A stretch of DNA of 64,000 nucleotides from Allofournierella massiliensis. GTDB taxonomy: Bacteria > Bacillota > Clostridia > Oscillospirales > Ruminococcaceae. The stretch spans positions 89,536 to 153,535 of the forward strand of contig NZ_SLUM01000005.1 of the NCBI RefSeq assembly GCF_004345265.1, given 5' to 3'. Numbering within the stretch: position 1 is the stretch's first letter; each line of letters opens with the position of its first letter. The position numbers and the translations under genes were made by a program. Below are positions 60,372-64,000 of the stretch, one piece after another. The notes under the pieces were generated by a model. The model was not told where the DNA came from and searched no databases. It saw only the letters and a list, made by a program, of their open reading frames with translations.

Positions 60372-62178
60372 TTTGGGTGTCCTCCTTGAATTGAAAGATA
60401 TTCTCCATGTCCTCATCGGACAGAAGCTCGTAAAGGGTTTCCGGTTCCCGGATATTGGCAAGGTCGCCGGGGGTGAGGCGGCCAATGACCATATCCGCCA
60501 CAGCGTTTTCGGTGCCGCCGTGGGAATAGACGGGCGCGCCGCCATCGGTGGTGTACTTGATGTTGGGGTGTTTCAAAAGGTCGTACTTTTCATCCATCAG
60601 CGGCGCTTCGCCACGGATAAAGAGCAGGGCCAGATTGTTGTCCAGCATACGGACCTCATCGGGCGTCATCAGCTCCCGGCCTGTGATCTGGTTATTGGTG
60701 GAGTAGCTGCCGGAATGCCCGGTGCTCTTGCCGTAGGTGTCCAGCCAGAGGGTGCTTTTCCCCAGATAATTTTCGGAGATCAGCTTGTGGGTGGACGTTT
60801 CGTTGCCGCCCAGATACAGAAATTCATCGCAGTTGCCGATGATGGATTCCCATTGCTTTTCAAACAGCGCCTTGAGCTGGGCAATGTTCTGGATGATGAT
60901 GGAAACACTGATATTCCGGGAGCGCATGGTGGCCAGCAGCTTGTCGAAATCATCGGGCAAGCTCACGTTGGCGAACTCATCCATGAGAAAATGCACCGGT
61001 GTGGGCAGACTCCCGCCGTGTACCCGGTCGGCAGAATAAAAAAGTTCCTGGAAGGTGCTGGCATACAGCAGGCTTACCAGGAAGTTGAAGCTGGCGTCGT
61101 TGTCCGGAATGAGGGCAAAGAGAGCCACTTTTTTCTCGCCCAGGCTGGAAAGGTCCAGCTCATCCGTGGCGGTGAGGGCCGCCACCGAGGAAAGATTGAA
61201 TTTCTCCAGGCGGGACGCCAAAGTGATCTGAATGGATTTCAGCGTTTTGGCAGAGCCGGAACGATAATCCTTGTAATACTTCACGGCGATGTGGTCCGGG
61301 GAACGCATTTCCAGCCGGTCAAACAGCTCATCCAGAGGGGATTGGTAGGAATCATCGTCCTCCCGTACCTCGCCGGCACGAAGCATTTCCATGACCATGG
61401 GAAAATTCTTTTCGTCCTCCGGCGCTTCGTACCACAGATAAAACACCAGCGCCATGAGGAGCATACTGGCCGCCGTATCCCAGAAGGGGTCGTTGGACTG
61501 GCTCCCTTTCGGGGTGGTGGCTTTGAACAGGTTCGTCACCATCTTCTGCACATCGTTGTCGGATTTCAGATAGGCAAAGGGATTATAGCAGTGACTTTTC
61601 TCCATGTTCAGAAGGTCTACCACCTTGATCTCATAGCCCATCCGTTCCAGCAGGCCGCCGCAGTCGCGCAGCAGCTCGCCCTTACAGTCCAGAATAAAAA
61701 AGGACGTATTGCATTGGCAGATGTTCACTTTGGCATAGAAGCGGCTTTTTCCCGCGCCGCTGCCTCCCACCACCAAGGTGTTGAGGTTGCGGCGGTGTTT
61801 CCGGCCATCCAGCCCCATGCGGACATGCTGGGTGAAAATGCGGTTTTTGAACAGGTCCCTGTCCCGGTATTTCTTATTCACGGCCCGCGGATCGCCCCAT
61901 TTGGCGGAACCGTGTTCTTCACCTCGTCTGTAATTGCGCCGGGAAGAAAGATAAATGCCAATGCCCAGCCCATAGGCGGCAATAAAAATGAGGACAGTTT
62001 TTACACTGTCCTCACACCACACGATTTTGAATGGATTGTTCATTGCCGCAGGCAGGGCGCTGACGATCTCCGAAAGTCCCCCGGAAATGGCAGGCGCAAT
62101 CAGCAGGGCGAACCAGATCACCGGGACCAGCCCCAGGGCATAGAGCCAGGGGCCGCCCGCCTTATTATCTGGCTTCAT
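60358..62178 (-). CDS. virD4: VirD4/TraG type IV coupling protein
   Basis: 606 residues from the ATG at 62178, inside the end of the preceding small gene (weak RBS; coupled). N-terminal membrane segments (WLYALGLVPVIWFALLIAPA and TVLIFIAAYGLGIGIYLSS). Walker A VVGGSGAGKSRFYAKVN, Walker B FLMDEFANVSLPDDFDK. Hexameric ATPase that brings the relaxase-DNA complex to the channel. Element B keeps it although its own relaxase is truncated, so it could serve Element A's MobP relaxase in trans. Confidence 0.93.
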   Translation of the reverse strand: MKPDNKAGGPWLYALGLVPVIWFALLIAPAISGGLSEIVSALPAAMNNPFKIVWCEDSVKTVLIFIAAYGLGIGIYLSSRRNYRRGEEHGSAKWGDPRAVNKKYRDRDLFKNRIFTQHVRMGLDGRKHRRNLNTLVVGGSGAGKSRFYAKVNICQCNTSFFILDCKGELLRDCGGLLERMGYEIKVVDLLNMEKSHCYNPFAYLKSDNDVQKMVTNLFKATTPKGSQSNDPFWDTAASMLLMALVFYLWYEAPEDEKNFPMVMEMLRAGEVREDDDSYQSPLDELFDRLEMRSPDHIAVKYYKDYRSGSAKTLKSIQITLASRLEKFNLSSVAALTATDELDLSSLGEKKVALFALIPDNDASFNFLVSLLYASTFQELFYSADRVHGGSLPTPVHFLMDEFANVSLPDDFDKLLATMRSRNISVSIIIQNIAQLKALFEKQWESIIGNCDEFLYLGGNETSTHKLISENYLGKSTLWLDTYGKSTGHSGSYSTNNQITGRELMTPDEVRMLDNNLALLFIRGEAPLMDEKYDLLKHPNIKYTTDGGAPVYSHGGTENAVADMVIGRLTPGDLANIREPETLYELLSDEDMENIFQFKEDTQNEMD

Positions 62179-62362
62179 CCCGGCGCTTCGCTTTCTTGTC
62201 TTTTTGGGCTGGGGCGTCAATGGTTTTCAACAGAACGTCCTCCACCGGGCCGGGGTCACGCTGTTCCTCCAGCATATCGTTGCGCAGCTCATTGAGGGCG
62301 CGGATCATAATGCCGTGCTCGTAGCTGTCCAGGGTGAGAACGACTTTTTCCTGTTTTTCCAT
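62165..62362 (-). CDS. Small conserved charged protein upstream of VirD4
   Basis: 65 residues; GGAG before the ATG. EKVVLTLDSYEHGIMIRALN, then ELRNDMLEEQRDPGPVEDVL, and a basic end KDKKAKRRDEAR. Conserved in this position in related elements as far as I recall. No function known. Confidence 0.6.
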   Translation of the reverse strand: MEKQEKVVLTLDSYEHGIMIRALNELRNDMLEEQRDPGPVEDVLLKTIDAPAQKDKKAKRRDEAR

Positions 62363-62377
62363 GGGTCTACTCCTCCT

Positions 62378-63301
62378 TTACCGTTCCTGTTCCTTCTGCT
62401 TGCTGTCGCGGGTGAGGCCCATAGCCCTGGCCATACGGCCATTCAAGGATTTGAAGGCGTCCCGCATATCAGTGAGGGCCGCAGGAATATCCTCCCTTGG
62501 GACCTGCCCCTGAAACACGCCGTCCAGCTTGGAAATCTCATACTCTTTGGCGTCCACGCCATACCGCTTGCAGAGCATATAGCTGACCGCATAGGCTTTG
62601 TAGCCGTCCGTTTCCCTGGAATAGCCGTCCATGCTTTGGGCAAGCTGCACGTTGGCAACCTCCAGCGAAACACAGCGGAAGATGTCCGGCGCGTCCATGC
62701 CCTTTTTCACCAGGATGGCGTTCTGCTCTGCGGAAAACATGGCACCACGGCCCTGGGGCAGCTCCTCCACAGCCCGGATAGGCACCGGGGAACTGGCGAT
62801 CAGGCCCTTCAAGAGCAGGCGGTCATCGTAGCTTACCTGGGGCTGCGCCTGATCCCGCGCCGTGGTCTGGGAAATATCATAGACTTCCTTGGCGTAAAAG
62901 TTCTGGCCCACGCTGCCATCCTCACGGCGGTATGCCTTGCCCGGCTCCAGGATGATAATGGGCAAACGCTTCTCATCCTCCAAAATCTCGATCCCCTGGG
63001 AATGCCACTCCTTGTAGCCGCCCACACGCACCGCGTCGGGGCATTGTTCCCCGATCAGCAGCGCATTGCGGGCAGAGTGGAAGGGGAACCGGCTCTGCAC
63101 ATCCAGATATGCCTCCATACTGCCCGCACCCTCAGAGAACTCTCCAAAAATCTTATCCAAGGTGGCATAGGCTTCTTTCCGCTGCTTTTCCTCTTTTACC
63201 TGCCACCACTGGCGCTTAGGGCGCTCTTTCCGGCTTTCCTGTTTCTGCGGCGCGGTCTCCGCCTGGGGCTGCTGTTCAAACAGATCATCAAAGTTATTCA
63301 T
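62378..63301 (-). CDS. ArdC-like protein with a degenerate metallopeptidase site
   Basis: 307 residues from the ATG at 63301 (GAGAGG 9 bases upstream). Residues about 45-150 resemble the ArdC N-terminal domain (YLDVQSRFPFHSARNALLIG, then KEVYDISQT). Residues about 200-265 align with the peptidase part of the 278-2167 protein (YAVSYMLCKRYGVDAKEYEI against ESVAYTVCQRYGIETSDYSF), but the HEIAH position reads LEVAN, so zinc and catalysis are lost. Between PcfB and the VirD4 region it may bind transferred DNA only. Confidence 0.7.
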   Translation of the reverse strand: MNNFDDLFEQQPQAETAPQKQESRKERPKRQWWQVKEEKQRKEAYATLDKIFGEFSEGAGSMEAYLDVQSRFPFHSARNALLIGEQCPDAVRVGGYKEWHSQGIEILEDEKRLPIIILEPGKAYRREDGSVGQNFYAKEVYDISQTTARDQAQPQVSYDDRLLLKGLIASSPVPIRAVEELPQGRGAMFSAEQNAILVKKGMDAPDIFRCVSLEVANVQLAQSMDGYSRETDGYKAYAVSYMLCKRYGVDAKEYEISKLDGVFQGQVPREDIPAALTDMRDAFKSLNGRMARAMGLTRDSKQKEQER

Positions 63302-63307
63302 CACAGA

Positions 63308-63910
63308 TTACCTCTCTTTCGATTTGGGTTTCTTTTTGGGTTTGGGCGGCTGGTGCCGTGTGGTTTTCTGAGCCGCCTTCTTCTGGGGCGCAGCCGGCTC
63401 CTCGGCCCTGGCAGCCTCCGCCTCCTTCTTCCGCTGGGCCTGGATGTCCCGCAGCTCCTGCCGGACGGAAGGCTTTTCGGCACCATCAGAAGTACCCCTT
63501 GCGGACTTGCTGCTGTTCTCGGAGATAGGCGCGGACGGATGGGATTTTTCCGCCGCTGGTGTAAAAGAATTGGTTTTCTCCGCTGACGGGTGCTCTGGCT
63601 GGGCCTTCTCCTTCTGGACGGGCTTCTCCATCAGCTCATCCAAAAGCTGGTCGTCCTCGCTTTTTTCCGGCATGGCCTGCTCCGGCGCGGCGGGTTCGCT
63701 GCCGCGCTGTTCGCGGGATTTCTCAATATCCTCCTTGATCGAAGCCGTGTCCACTACCGTGAGCTTGAACTTCTCCACGATCCGGTTGGCTCTGGCGGCG
63801 TCATCCTCGAACACCAGAATGTCGATGGTATCGTCGCCTTTCTTCACCGGGATAGGCGCATAGAGAATCCCGTACCCCTTGGCTTGCTTGGCAAACTCCG
63901 GGCAATCCTC
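63308..63910 (-). pseudogene. PcfB-like (DUF3801) protein, N-terminus missing
   Basis: The in-frame coding starts after a stop codon at 63911-63913 and reads CPEFAKQAKGYGILYAPIPV, then KKGDDTIDILVFEDDAARA, a PcfB-type relaxosome/coupling adaptor lacking about the first 50 residues. Residues from about 75 on are a disordered, Pro/Lys/Glu-rich tail with PSVRQELRDIQAQRKK. A GTG at 63847 could start a shorter protein. The upstream sequence is AT-richer and unrelated, so an insertion or deletion edge lies at about 63911. Confidence 0.6.
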
Positions 63911-64000
63911 CTATTACAATATATTTACGGTTTAAGGCACGGCAGCCAGCCGTGTCTTTTCCGTATCGTTGCCTAAGCTGTTAGAATGAGAGTGTCTTGG
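63911..64000. other. Unassigned DNA beyond the truncated PcfB gene
   Basis: The last 90 bases change abruptly in composition. They contain a short hairpin (ACGGCAGCCAGCCGT region) and no open frame I can assign. They may be the edge of a further inserted element that continues to the right. Confidence 0.4.

Noticed and set aside
60319..62295. Long plus-strand open frame opposite virD4
   Set aside because: Antisense shadow; virD4 and the VirB2-like gene are both well supported.
1..64000. CRISPR array, tRNA or rRNA genes
   Set aside because: No regularly spaced direct repeats, and no cloverleaf or rRNA-like sequence was seen by reading. A TTGAAAACTGAATAG string near 36057 recalls rRNA spacers but is isolated.

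Overview
The window reads as accessory DNA of a Gram-positive anaerobe, most likely a gut Clostridia member (Oscillospirales/Lachnospirales type). The evidence is the strong AGGAGG-type ribosome binding sites, the VirB4/PrgI/VirB6/VirD4 conjugation set with a class B sortase and a CHAP hydrolase, tnpV/TTRAP/YodL/ArdA-type accessory proteins, and large serine recombinases. No rRNA, tRNA, CRISPR array or housekeeping gene was seen. Essentially all of it is integrative/conjugative or mobilizable element DNA.

Element A runs from before base 1 to about 42.4 kb. (i) 0-5.7 kb, plus strand: the end of a PAPS-reductase-like gene, then a block of multi-domain 'polyvalent' proteins (ArdC/peptidase, MutS-I, TTRAP, ArdA-DUF3846-LPD28-DUF4316) and a Cys-rich protein. 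(ii) 5.7-7 kb: an XRE regulator divergent from a SLOG/DUF1273 protein. (iii) 7-21.9 kb, minus strand: a defence operon with an XRE regulator, hsdM, hsdS, a tyrosine recombinase, a half hsdS, a coiled-coil protein, a DUF262/DUF1524 (GmrSD-like) protein, hsdR, a NYN nuclease, a DinG/XPD-like helicase and an unknown protein. Four 14-bp inverted copies of a site inside the hsdS coding sequence, plus a silent hsdS half on the opposite strand, make it an invertible, phase-variable type I system. (iv) 22-33.8 kb, minus strand: a long operon running from a cI-like repressor and ImmA-type peptidase through flavodoxin, macro-domain, Y-family polymerase/YolD and VWA/SIMPL genes to MobC and a relaxase. 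(v) 34-42.3 kb, plus strand: a second ImmA-like protein, a zinc ribbon protein, a sigma-region-4-like protein, a non-coding interval with a promoter and hairpins, a DUF6870-like protein, three large serine recombinases and a stand-alone resolvase domain without the catalytic serine.

Element A ends inside the serine recombinase gene of a second element (Element B). Only the C-terminal part of that recombinase remains (42.4-43.8 kb), so A appears nested in B. Element B (42.4-63.9 kb, mostly minus strand) is a decayed conjugative element. Its type IV secretion genes (PcfB-like, ArdC-like, VirD4, VirB2-like, VirB6, PrgI, VirB4, DUF6075, DUF6674, sortase, CHAP hydrolase) look intact. Its helicase-type polyvalent gene, relaxase/YodL gene and PcfB gene are truncated. 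It also carries a GntR-regulated ABC transporter cargo and a TetR/KTR/truncated ABC fragment.

The points most worth following up: a 41-bp directional element (16 bp, 9-bp spacer, 16 bp) placed once ahead of the mobilization genes and once ahead of the recombinase operon, directly after a sigma-like gene; tnpV encoded inside another reading frame of a polyvalent protein; the hsdS inversion locus with NYN and DinG-like partners; the resolvase domain lacking its nucleophile; and a shared C-terminal tail on otherwise unrelated polyvalent proteins of both elements. All family names are from reading motifs by eye; no database search was run.
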